DNA of 44,425 bases from Candidatus Uhrbacteria bacterium RIFOXYC2_FULL_47_19 (GTDB lineage: Bacteria; Patescibacteriota; Patescibacteriia; SG8-24), in contig MGFG01000034.1 in NCBI GenBank assembly GCA_001791745.1, positions 1 to 44,425 on the forward strand. Direction: 5' to 3'. Positions 27,962 through 37,799 of this stretch are shown here, piece after piece; the stretch's first letter is position 1; every line of letters starts with the position of its first letter. The translations under genes and the position numbers were made by a program. The notes beneath the pieces were generated by a model. That model was given only the letters and a program-made list of their open reading frames with translations. It searched no databases and was not told the origin of the DNA.

Positions 27962-29572
27962 TCACTCGAGCGGGTATATCTTGCCTCCGCGGAGTTCGCA
28001 GTCTCCGGTCACGGCCATGTGCGACGCTGTCGCCGATGTCTCTGTGTCGAACCAGGCCTCGTGGCCTGTGGCGTCGAGAAGTACCAGACCGATACCTTCG
28101 GCGACGGCTGGGAAGACGAGCGTGTAGGACGCATCCCAACCCTCCCATTCGGCCCATGGCCGCGAATCCTCGTCCCCGTAAGGGAACGACCATCCGCCGC
28201 GATTGTCGCAGCCGGCGTAGACGCCGACTGGAACGCCAGGCAAGGTCGACATCAAGAGGAACGGACCGAAAATCTGCATCTCCAGACCGTCGTCGGTGAG
28301 GGTGCAAACGATGGTGCTGACCGGATCCGGACAGACGTCGCAGTCAGCCGCGCAGGTGTCGCAGGTCTCGTCACCTTCGCAGACATCGTCGCCACAGACC
28401 GGCGGACAAACGCCGCAATCAGCCGCGCAGATGTCGCAGTCTTCGTCACCTTCGCAGACATCGTCACCGCAGACCGGCTCGACCTCACCTTCCGGCACAC
28501 ATTCGCCGGCGTCGCAGATCAGATCGGCCGGACAGTACAAATGTTCCCAGATGTTGACCCCGACCTCGTAGTCGTGCGTGCAGAAGGAATAGGATCCGTC
28601 TGCCTCGCAACGTTGCGTTCCCCGTTCGCACTCGTCGTCGGACAGGGAACAGTCGGCCGGACAGCTCGCCGTGGTCTCATCTTCGTCGCAGGCCCCATCG
28701 CCGCAGAAGGCCAGACAGACTCCGCAGTCAGCCGGACAGTTCTCACAGAACTCCCCATAACCGCAGACATCGTCGCCGCAGTCAACCGGACAGCCGCCAC
28801 AATCTTCGGGGCAGGCGTCACAACCCTCGTCACCGTTGCAGGTTCCATCCCCACAGAAGGGACAGACACCACAGTCAGCCGCGCAGGTGTCGCAGTCTTC
28901 GTCACCTTCGCAGACATCGTCGCCACAGACCGGCGGACAAACGCCGCAATCCGCCGCGCAGGTGTCGCAGTCTTCGTCACCTTCGCAGACATCGTCGCCA
29001 CAGACCGGCGGACAAACGCCGCAATCCGCTGCGCAGTCGTCGCAGCTTTCATGCTCGTCGCAGGTTCCATCCCCACAGAAGGGACAGACACCGCAGTCAG
29101 CCGCGCAGGTGTCGCAGTCTTCGTCTTCACTGCAGACACCGTCGCCACACCACGGTACCGGCACGCACTCGCCAGCATCGCAGACCTCGTGCTCGGCACA
29201 GGTCAGACGTGCGTAAACGTTGGCGCCGGTGTCATAGTCATGCACACAGATGAGTTGAAACCCATCTGCATCGCACATCCGAGTGCCACGTTCGCACTCA
29301 TCCTCTTCGAGCCGACAGTCCGCGGGACAATCGGCCGGCGACTCGCTCTCGTCGCAGGCACCATCGCCGCACCAGGGCGTCAGCGGGCAGTCCTCGGGAC
29401 AGAACTCGTGGTACTCCCCCAGAGTACATTCACCATCGCCACAACCCTCGGTCGAACCGTTGACGATGGGGACTCCGTCGATTGTGACAGGGCCGGCCGG
29501 CTCCTGCATGGCGCAGCCGGACAGCACGATGAGTACAAAACTCACCATCAGCATGGAAAGGAACGAACGCAT
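27962..29572 (-). CDS. Cys-rich repeat lipoprotein
   Basis: Lipobox VLSGC; 11 copies of CGD[DG]xCxxxExxxxCxxDCxxC; two CERGT...CDAGECV domains; AGGAGGTG about 6 nt before the ATG. Confidence 0.9.
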   Translation of the reverse strand: MRSFLSMLMVSFVLIVLSGCAMQEPAGPVTIDGVPIVNGSTEGCGDGECTLGEYHEFCPEDCPLTPWCGDGACDESESPADCPADCRLEEDECERGTRMCDADGFQLICVHDYDTGANVYARLTCAEHEVCDAGECVPVPWCGDGVCSEDEDCDTCAADCGVCPFCGDGTCDEHESCDDCAADCGVCPPVCGDDVCEGDEDCDTCAADCGVCPPVCGDDVCEGDEDCDTCAADCGVCPFCGDGTCNGDEGCDACPEDCGGCPVDCGDDVCGYGEFCENCPADCGVCLAFCGDGACDEDETTASCPADCSLSDDECERGTQRCEADGSYSFCTHDYEVGVNIWEHLYCPADLICDAGECVPEGEVEPVCGDDVCEGDEDCDICAADCGVCPPVCGDDVCEGDETCDTCAADCDVCPDPVSTIVCTLTDDGLEMQIFGPFLLMSTLPGVPVGVYAGCDNRGGWSFPYGDEDSRPWAEWEGWDASYTLVFPAVAEGIGLVLLDATGHEAWFDTETSATASHMAVTGDCELRGGKIYPLE

Positions 29573-29822
29573 GGCAACACCTCCTTGTTGTTATGTGCCA
29601 TGAAACACTCTCGCGACAACGTGCCGCCGCCATTCCGCGGAAACTCCACGAAACGACGCCGAAACGCTCCCAATAAACCAACCTTATCTAGGTATATAGA
29701 CGAGTTGGCTGATCTGTTTACCATGTCTGAACAAAAACGTCAACTACTAAGCCAAAATAACCAATCGGCGCCCAAAAAATGAGTATAAAGGTCAATCAAC
29801 CTCAAAAGTGACTGAAAACCAA

Positions 29823-29857
29823 AAGTGAGGAGAAAGCCCCTTGCTTTCCCCTCACTT
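29823..29857 (-). terminator. Terminator downstream of groEL
   Basis: Long inverted repeat AAGTGAGG(a)GAAAGC / GCTTTC(c)CCTCACTT between the groEL stop and the upstream lipoprotein gene. Confidence 0.75.
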
Positions 29858-29888
29858 ATTCCACTGAATCAGCTACAAGCGGACGGGA

Positions 29889-31556
<1,668 letters not shown>

Positions 31557-31564
31557 TTACTAGA

Positions 31565-31852
31565 TTACTCGATAACAGCCAAAATGTCGGACTCGTCGAG
31601 GATCAAATATTCCTGTCCGTCGTCCTTGATCTCATCTGGCGCGTACTTCTTGAAAACAATCTTGTCGCCGACTTTAACGCTCATGGCAGCACGCTCGCCA
31701 CTGTCGAGCAATTTGCCTGGACCAACGGAAATTATCTCGCCCTTCTCCGGACGTTCCTTTTCGATGGTCTCCGGGATAACGATGCCGGACTTGGTCTCCG
31801 TCTCAGTCAACGGCTTGACCAGGACCCGATCAGCCAAAGGTTTGACGCTCAT
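31565..31852 (-). CDS. groES: Co-chaperonin GroES
   Basis: VKPLADRVLVKPLTETETKSGIVIPETIEKERPEKGEIISVGPGK, directly upstream of groEL. Confidence 0.97.
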   Translation of the reverse strand: MSVKPLADRVLVKPLTETETKSGIVIPETIEKERPEKGEIISVGPGKLLDSGERAAMSVKVGDKIVFKKYAPDEIKDDGQEYLILDESDILAVIE

Positions 31853-31902
31853 AGTTTGGTCGTTTATACGGATTAGTTATTGCTAATTGGTTAGCCGTAC
31901 GT

Positions 31903-31929
31903 TTAGCACTCGGAAAACGAGAGTGCTAA
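31903..31929 (-). promoter_or_regulatory. CIRCE element (HrcA operator) upstream of groESL
   Basis: Perfect TTAGCACTC-N9-GAGTGCTAA, about 50 bp upstream of the groES start. Confidence 0.95.
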
Positions 31930-32027
31930 GCACGGTACATTTTTAGCAGATAGACAGGGCGTGTCAAGACTTTGCTTGTGCGTCTGATGGGGAGGGGTAG
32001 TGGATAAGAGTAAAGTTTTCCTAACCC

Positions 32028-32130
32028 ATAGATCCCCACGGGCAAGCCCGTGGTACTACTCCAGCACAAGCTTCGCTTGACCCATTCAACCACGCCCAAG
32101 GGCGTGGTCTTTTGGGTTAGTTGATAAAAA
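32028..32130 (+). repeat. 103-bp multi-hairpin dispersed element, copy B
   Basis: Identical to 11123-11225. Flanked and closed by ctaaccca / tgggttag. Confidence 0.85.
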
Positions 32131-32169
32131 GCACCGCGTTGGGGGCGGTACTAAAAACAGTGTTTTTAA

Positions 32170-32750
32170 TTTGTCATCCCGGAAATGCAACTCTTAATAG
32201 TTTGTCATCCCGGAAGGCCGAGCGGAGCGAGGTCTATCCGGGATCCAGAAGCTAATCCCAATCTCTTTACTTCTGGGTCCCGGATAGTCGCTGCGCTCCT
32301 TCCGGGACGACAAAAGGAATAATGTTCAGTTCGCAGTTCCGGGACGACAAAAGGAATAATGTTCAGTTCGCAGTTCCGGGACGACAAAAGGAATAATGTT
32401 CAGTTCGCAGTTCCGGGACGACAGTGCTTTTTGTTATCTCAATTCTTCTTATGTATTTGTCATCCTTACTTTTTAATTTGTCATCCCGGAAATGCAACTC
32501 TTAATAGTTTGTCATCCCGGAAGGCCGAGCGGAGCGAGGTCTATCCGGGATCCAGAAACCAATCCCGATTTTTTTGCCTCTGGGTCCCGGATACTGTTCG
32601 ACTCGCTACGCTCGCTCACAGTTCCGGGACGACAAAAGGAATAATGTTCAGTTCGCAGTTCCGGGACGACAAAAGGAATAATGTTCAGTTCGCAGTTCCG
32701 GGACGACAGTGCTTTAATATGTCATCCCGGGCCGAGACCCGGGATCCACG
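32170..32750. repeat. Palindromic repeat array, inverted orientation, with two complex units (32204-32311, 32511-32633) and 37-bp tandem repeats
   Basis: Same nested palindrome family as 11261 and 12981 in reverse orientation. A 37-bp unit gggacgacaaaaggaataatgttcagttcgcagttcc occurs 3 times (32304-32414) and 2 times (32626-32699). Confidence 0.85.
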
Positions 32751-32907
32751 ATCCGATCTCCACGGCCCGAGGACATAAGATCCCACACATAGTGGGAGTT
32801 AGGGCGGCCGCTCTCTTTCCCTCATTTCTCTAACGGGACAGAGAAACCGGGCCGGGAGTCTGTGGGAGAGGAACTCCCCCGGTCGAAAAATTGGTGACAG
32901 GCACTAA

Positions 32908-32940
32908 ACAAAAAACCGCCCCCGAGTAAACGGAGGCAGT
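32908..32940 (-). terminator. Terminator downstream of the serpin-like gene
   Basis: Minus strand: GCCTCCG-tttact-CGGGGGC then GGTTTTTTG. Confidence 0.7.
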
Positions 32941-32968
32941 GAGAGGTACGACCGATGTTCGTGAGTAA

Positions 32969-33889
32969 TCAGCCCTGTTCCGCTGTCGGCAGCGGAACCA
33001 GTGAATCCTCATCTATGAAGGCCTGCAACACAGGTCTCGACAAACTATCGCATTCAACTTGAAGTAGAAACGGTGGCCGCATAATCCAATCTGTACCACC
33101 TTCAGACTCATCACGACCCAATCGGAAAGGCTTCACTGACTGAGTAGAAACGCTCTGACCAGAGCGCAGTTGAAACCTGACCAACTGATAAACGCCAGAG
33201 AAGACACCCTGACTACCAATACCCAAACCAATCAACCAATGAATATCCTCCAGACAAAGCAGCTGAATATCTGGCAGAAAGACGCTACTGACGTAAGTGA
33301 GTTCAGCCCAGTGTTCAAACCAACTTTCGCACAGGGCAATCATTCCAGATCTGTTCTGTGGTGACAGCCCTCTCCCAATCTCCAGCAGACGAATTCTCCA
33401 ACCATCCTTTCCGGGCATCTCCAGTACGACCAGCCGAGCATCACCCTCGACATGAAAGCATTTGACCGTTTCACGCTTGAGCATGTACCCACTTGGTTGA
33501 GTGAGATCATCCGAATGTGACTGCACAAACTCAGCCGGCTGAACAATATCCAAATTCAGCTCACCGGTAGCCAGTAGATTACCATGCGGCAGTTGCATGT
33601 CGCCGGGAACGAGCAGTGGTTTGGACCAACCTCTTTCTTTCAAAAAGGAAACCAAACCGTTTATGTCGACTTGACCCTCAGGATTTTTAGATACATGGAT
33701 TGCCCTCAAGGAGTGACCTAACTGCGATGGATGAATTTCGACCCAATCTGCCCAGAGGTTAAAATTATCCTCGAGCCAAGTAAGCTGATCCTGATCCCCG
33801 CACCAACATTGATCGTCTTTCCCGAAGGTCCTTCGAGCAACATCCAACGCCGCAACAATCGCAGCCGGACAATAAACGAAGCTAGTCAT
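32969..33889 (-). CDS. Divergent, shortened serpin-like protein (predicted fold)
   Basis: ORF 32969..33895 begins at TTG; ATG at 33889 has AAGGAGGA upstream. Collinear serpin-like segments include SFVYCPAAIVAALD, SLRAIHVSKNPEGQVDINGLVSFLKERG, RLVVLEMPGKDGWRIRLLEI, ELTYVSSVFLPDIQLLCLEDIHWLIGLGI and IMRPPFLLQVECDSLSRPVLQAFIDEDSLVP. Confidence 0.5.
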   Translation of the reverse strand: MTSFVYCPAAIVAALDVARRTFGKDDQCWCGDQDQLTWLEDNFNLWADWVEIHPSQLGHSLRAIHVSKNPEGQVDINGLVSFLKERGWSKPLLVPGDMQLPHGNLLATGELNLDIVQPAEFVQSHSDDLTQPSGYMLKRETVKCFHVEGDARLVVLEMPGKDGWRIRLLEIGRGLSPQNRSGMIALCESWFEHWAELTYVSSVFLPDIQLLCLEDIHWLIGLGIGSQGVFSGVYQLVRFQLRSGQSVSTQSVKPFRLGRDESEGGTDWIMRPPFLLQVECDSLSRPVLQAFIDEDSLVPLPTAEQG

Positions 33890-33938
33890 TTCCAATCCTC
33901 CTTCTATCCGCCTTTGTCAGGCTGGATCTGAAAGTAAA

Positions 33939-35279
33939 TCACCGTTCGACACTGCTGTCAATCTTCACTCTAACTGCCGCAAGCAACAAGCCAGATGATG
34001 CCCAAAACAATAATTGTCCGAACCAAGACGACCAAACGAAGTGATCAAATAATCCAGCAGTCAATAAAACAATCAACAAGACGACTGGTAAAACTGAATC
34101 GAAACCAGTGCGTCTAAACACAGTTTTAATTCCCAGTCTAAGAAGAGACAAAACCAGCGCCAACCAAACAATTAGGCCAACAATACCGGTTTCAACTAAG
34201 ATTAAAATTGGCAAATTATGAATCGGTTGGTAATCCCAAGGATTGGGATACATAGCCAAGACGTAAGCTGAAACTTCGGGCATCATTCCAGGCCCGACAC
34301 CAAACCACGGGCTCATCTTAACCAGACCCCAAGCCTCGTCGTACTGATTCAAACGAGATTCAATTGAGATGCGCTCCAATCGACCAATTGCCATGATACG
34401 AGTCAAAAATGGCTCATAAAGTAAGGCCGAAACCGCTATCAAGATAGTCAATGAAAAACCGGCGACTAGTAGTACGGACCGACGATCTGATCGCTTAGTG
34501 ACTAAAGCGTAACCAGCCAGCAACACGACCAAACCGGCTAGAAAACCAACAAAAGCACTGCGAGAAAAAGTCAGACCCATCCCCAAAATGTTCACCATTG
34601 CGCCTAGTCCAGCTAACAAGCGCCATCGACCCCTAACCGATAGGAACAGGAATAGTGAAGCTAGTGCGGCTATCGCCAGATACGTCCCCAACATGTTCGG
34701 ATGAGGTAATGAACCATAAGCTCGCAACCAACGACCGTTAATCGTCTCCACAACCGATGTACCAGCAATGTCTGGTAAATGCTCGGCTATGCCCAACCAT
34801 TTGTTGGCTATGACCCGCTGAAATGAAAACTGGGATAGAGCCAACATAAACTGCAATGCTCCACCAATCGACAAAGCAATAGCCACCAAACGAATAGACA
34901 ATTTAAAAAACGCAAATATCGACCAAGTCAGCAAATAACCCAATAACAACCAGGCTGTTGGAATGTAACTATCTGGACGACCAGAAAAAAATGCAGACAA
35001 TGCCACCACGACTAACAACGCAAAAGACATTCGTAAAACAAGACGAGAAGATCGATCAATCAATCCATGACGCCAAATCCAAACCCCCGCCATAATTACC
35101 AGCAGAGTCAGTAGTTGAGTTGCGAATAACACCCCACGCACCTCATCGGACGCACCACCCTCGAGATGACTCTTATGATAAAAGATGTAACCGGTAGTCA
35201 GTGGTGCCAGGGCCAGCAAAACAAGAAGTAAGGAGTCAAAAAATTTCTGCCGCAAATTTCCAAAGCGTCCTAATCGCAT
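33939..35279 (-). CDS. O-antigen ligase/polymerase-like membrane protein (Wzy/WaaL family)
   Basis: About 10-12 TM helices, with LRAYGSLPHPNMLGTYLAIAAL and VKMSPWFGVGPGMMPE...PIHNLPILILVETGIVGLIVWL typical of O-antigen ligase domains. Confidence 0.85.
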   Translation of the reverse strand: MRLGRFGNLRQKFFDSLLLVLLALAPLTTGYIFYHKSHLEGGASDEVRGVLFATQLLTLLVIMAGVWIWRHGLIDRSSRLVLRMSFALLVVVALSAFFSGRPDSYIPTAWLLLGYLLTWSIFAFFKLSIRLVAIALSIGGALQFMLALSQFSFQRVIANKWLGIAEHLPDIAGTSVVETINGRWLRAYGSLPHPNMLGTYLAIAALASLFLFLSVRGRWRLLAGLGAMVNILGMGLTFSRSAFVGFLAGLVVLLAGYALVTKRSDRRSVLLVAGFSLTILIAVSALLYEPFLTRIMAIGRLERISIESRLNQYDEAWGLVKMSPWFGVGPGMMPEVSAYVLAMYPNPWDYQPIHNLPILILVETGIVGLIVWLALVLSLLRLGIKTVFRRTGFDSVLPVVLLIVLLTAGLFDHFVWSSWFGQLLFWASSGLLLAAVRVKIDSSVER

Positions 35280-36166
35280 ATAGAAATTCCCAAATTAGTC
35301 AGACGATGATGATATTCATCACGAAAGTTTGCTCGTCGATCGATGATATGAAACTTTAATACCTCGTCTGAAATAACTACTCGACTATCGCGGTTGGCCA
35401 TGTCCTTAATTTGAGACGGAAACTTACATCGTTGAAATTGCCGAGCTGTCCGCTCAAATACACCCATCTGTATTTTAGATTGAACATTATCTACTGCCAC
35501 AACATTGGTCGGACCAAAAATCCAACTATTAGCAGCTAAAAAATGTTCGTAAACACCACCGGCATCATAGAGTGGAAGCAAAGTACAAATCCAAAACTTA
35601 AGATATGGATCGCCGTCCGATAGTGCGTGTGATGACAAATCTAGGGCCGTTTCAGTTACAAAAAAACTAGGACAAAGCCGATCACGTTGCACCTTGGGTG
35701 TTGGACGCAAACCAAGCAAAGTGAGCGCTCCAGTCAAAAACAGTCGAGTGGTCCAAATTGTACCAGGACGACAAACCACAAATAGATCGATATCGCTATT
35801 ATCATCCGCACTAGAGAAGGCTAATGAATTACAGACTCCAACCAAACGAACTGAAGGTAATAAACCAAATAATCGAGCAGCACAACGAGCTTTTTTGAGC
35901 TTACGGGTAGCTAGACGAAATCTTCTCCGACGCAATTTAACAATTGCCTCACTTCCAACCAAAAAATAATAACCATTAAACTGAACAATCCGATGATCGC
36001 TTTCCAGTTCCTCTTTAACTCTTGAACCGATTAGTTCCCTACCACCAGTCAATCGAGCAAAACGAACCACTTCAACCAGGGTCAGCGGATAGCCAAAAAC
36101 ATCAAACCAGGCCAGGACAGCTAAAACACTCTCATTAAGAGAAATATCGTGAGTGGGCTGATTCAC
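35270..36166 (-). CDS. Nucleotidyltransferase-fold protein
   Basis: RLVGVCNSLAFSSADDNSDIDLFVVCRPG matches the NTase G-S...DxD pattern. Starts at GTG; 10-nt overlap with the O-antigen ligase-like gene. Confidence 0.65.
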   Translation of the reverse strand: MNQPTHDISLNESVLAVLAWFDVFGYPLTLVEVVRFARLTGGRELIGSRVKEELESDHRIVQFNGYYFLVGSEAIVKLRRRRFRLATRKLKKARCAARLFGLLPSVRLVGVCNSLAFSSADDNSDIDLFVVCRPGTIWTTRLFLTGALTLLGLRPTPKVQRDRLCPSFFVTETALDLSSHALSDGDPYLKFWICTLLPLYDAGGVYEHFLAANSWIFGPTNVVAVDNVQSKIQMGVFERTARQFQRCKFPSQIKDMANRDSRVVISDEVLKFHIIDRRANFRDEYHHRLTNLGISICD

Positions 36167-36294
36167 AAGGGTAAGCCAAAAGATTTACTGCTTCATCGTA
36201 CCAGACTGCGAAAAAAGCGGCTGATGAGAGATAGATCTTAACCTGAAGCTGTATAAGGTGTAGCCCAGGCCAGGTCACCATTGGAGGAAAAGAA

Positions 36295-36539
36295 ATGCTG
36301 ACGAATGATCGAGGACGAAAATTGACGCTAATGGGCCAGTTCACTTCCGGACACGACTTGAGTCCGGTGAGCAAGACGCCGGTCCTCTGTGAGAGCTGCC
36401 GGCGGGGATCGCCATTGATCGCCGACGGACAGTGCCAAGTCTGCAAAAAAGGACGTGCAGTCTGTCCTACCACCTGTGCGACAGCTGCGCCCAGACCCGG
36501 AAGGTCTGTAAGTACTGCGGCTGTGCGACGGGCAGCTAG
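36295..36539 (+). CDS. Small zinc-ribbon protein split by an apparent -1 frameshift at an A6 run
   Basis: GGAGG 7-8 nt before the ATG. Frame 0 encodes CESC...CQVCKK; after A6 at 36445-36450 the -1 frame encodes RTCSLSYHLCDSCAQTRKVCKYCGCATGS-stop. A terminator follows. Confidence 0.6.
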
Positions 36540-36569
36540 TCGGGTAAACAATGTACCCGAACTTCTTAG

Positions 36570-36596
36570 AAACGGTCTCTGAACCGTTCTTTTTTC
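36570..36596 (+). terminator. Terminator of the plus-strand zinc-ribbon gene
   Basis: AACGGT-ctctga-ACCGTT followed by CTTTTTT. Confidence 0.75.
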
Positions 36597-36642
36597 TGAC
36601 AAAAATAGGCCGGGTACCATAAGTCGCACCCGCCTAAATCCA

Positions 36643-36668
36643 AAGACCGCCCGGGAGGACGGCCTTTT
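36643..36668 (-). terminator. Probable terminator of the PRC-barrel gene
   Basis: On minus-strand RNA, GGCCGUCC-ucc-CGGGCGGUC pairs with two G-U wobbles, followed by UUU. Confidence 0.5.
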
Positions 36669-36687
36669 ATCTACCTGATCGCAAAAA

Positions 36688-37002
36688 CTATTCGGTGGTT
36701 CGATTCAAAACGACGGCTTCCTGAGCCTGCTCCGAAATCTGTCCCGACTCCTGAGTTAGCACTTCTTCGGTCACTGCCGCATTGCGCACCACTAAACTTT
36801 TATCGTCCAGAGATATCACCTGCCGACGATCGACTAATAGCTCACCCGGCAATGGACGAGCCAAAGCAACGGAACGACGAACTACATATTGAACCACCTC
36901 ATGCGTCACCACATCAACAATCAAACCAACCAGTCGACCAATCCGCTGTCCATCCTCAGTAAAGGCCGGTGCGCCACGCAACTGCGAATCGCGGTATCTC
37001 AT
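36688..37002 (-). CDS. PRC-barrel domain protein
   Basis: GAPAFTEDGQRIGRLVGLIVDVVTHEVVQYVVRR...LLVDRRQVISLDDKSLVV. Confidence 0.75.
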   Translation of the reverse strand: MRYRDSQLRGAPAFTEDGQRIGRLVGLIVDVVTHEVVQYVVRRSVALARPLPGELLVDRRQVISLDDKSLVVRNAAVTEEVLTQESGQISEQAQEAVVLNRTTE

Positions 37003-37028
37003 ATCGAATCCAAAATTAGTCGATTACC

Positions 37029-37775
37029 CTACTTTTTCTCCTCTGAAACCTCTGACACTGCTGTCTTCCGTCCAAGCGTCAACCACTGCTGCAGAATAGT
37101 TAATAGATTCATGGTTAACCAGTAAAGCGTCAGTCCACCCGGAAACCGCAGACCGATAATCAGCGTAACTACCGGCATTGCGTAGACCATCGACTTGTTC
37201 ATACTGGCCAAAGCCTGTTCATCTTTGGAACCCGGAACCTTCTTCGGCTGCTGACGAGTAATCATCATTCTAGCCTGGAAGAACTGAGAGATGGCTGCTA
37301 GTACCGCCAGCATAACGTTAGGACTAGCCAGATCGATAATGCCAAACATCGAGGTACTGATCGTCCCGGGATTAGATATGAACGGATACAGTAAATCAAA
37401 ACCACTCGACTGCAGACCGCGTGATAACGACTGGTAAAGTGCAATAAAAACTGGCAACTGGATCAAAAGCGGCAAACAGGAAGAGAGTGGATTAACCTTC
37501 TCCTTCGAATAGAGCTCCATCATCTCCTTGGCCAACTTCTCTTTGTCCTCCTTGTTCGGATACTTGCGCTTCAGCTCCTCCATCTTGGGTTGAATCTCTT
37601 GCAAGGCCTTCTGTGACTTGAGTGACTTGAGAGTGATCGGCCAAAGAATCAGTTTGACCAAGACAGTCAACGCAATAATGGCCAGACCAATGTTGTGCCC
37701 CGGAATAATATTGTGCAACCAGACGAGCAAGTTAAAGATCGGCTGGAAAAGAATTGTAGTGTAAAGACCGGACAT
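37029..37775 (-). CDS. yidC: YidC/Oxa1 family membrane insertase
   Basis: NIGLAIIALTVLVKLILWPITLKSLKSQKALQEIQPKMEELKRKYP and NPLSSCLPLLIQLPVFIALYQSLSR. Confidence 0.95.
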   Translation of the reverse strand: MSGLYTTILFQPIFNLLVWLHNIIPGHNIGLAIIALTVLVKLILWPITLKSLKSQKALQEIQPKMEELKRKYPNKEDKEKLAKEMMELYSKEKVNPLSSCLPLLIQLPVFIALYQSLSRGLQSSGFDLLYPFISNPGTISTSMFGIIDLASPNVMLAVLAAISQFFQARMMITRQQPKKVPGSKDEQALASMNKSMVYAMPVVTLIIGLRFPGGLTLYWLTMNLLTILQQWLTLGRKTAVSEVSEEKK

Positions 37776-37799
37776 AATACTTAGTTTGGGTTATCCTCC

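Noticed and set aside
28519-29199. 226-aa minus-strand ORF in an alternate frame
   Set aside because: Shadow frame of the Cys-repeat lipoprotein, low-complexity repeats only.
27932-29782. 616-aa plus-strand ORF
   Set aside because: Lies antisense to the Cys-repeat lipoprotein gene; open only because of GC-rich repeats. The minus strand has the lipobox, SD, Cys repeats and terminator.
32304-32700. Possible CRISPR array from 37-bp direct repeats
   Set aside because: Units are directly abutting with no unique spacers, and no cas genes are nearby.
36135-36629. 164-aa minus-strand ORF
   Set aside because: Antisense to the plus-strand zinc-ribbon gene, overlaps the nucleotidyltransferase start, no recognisable domain.
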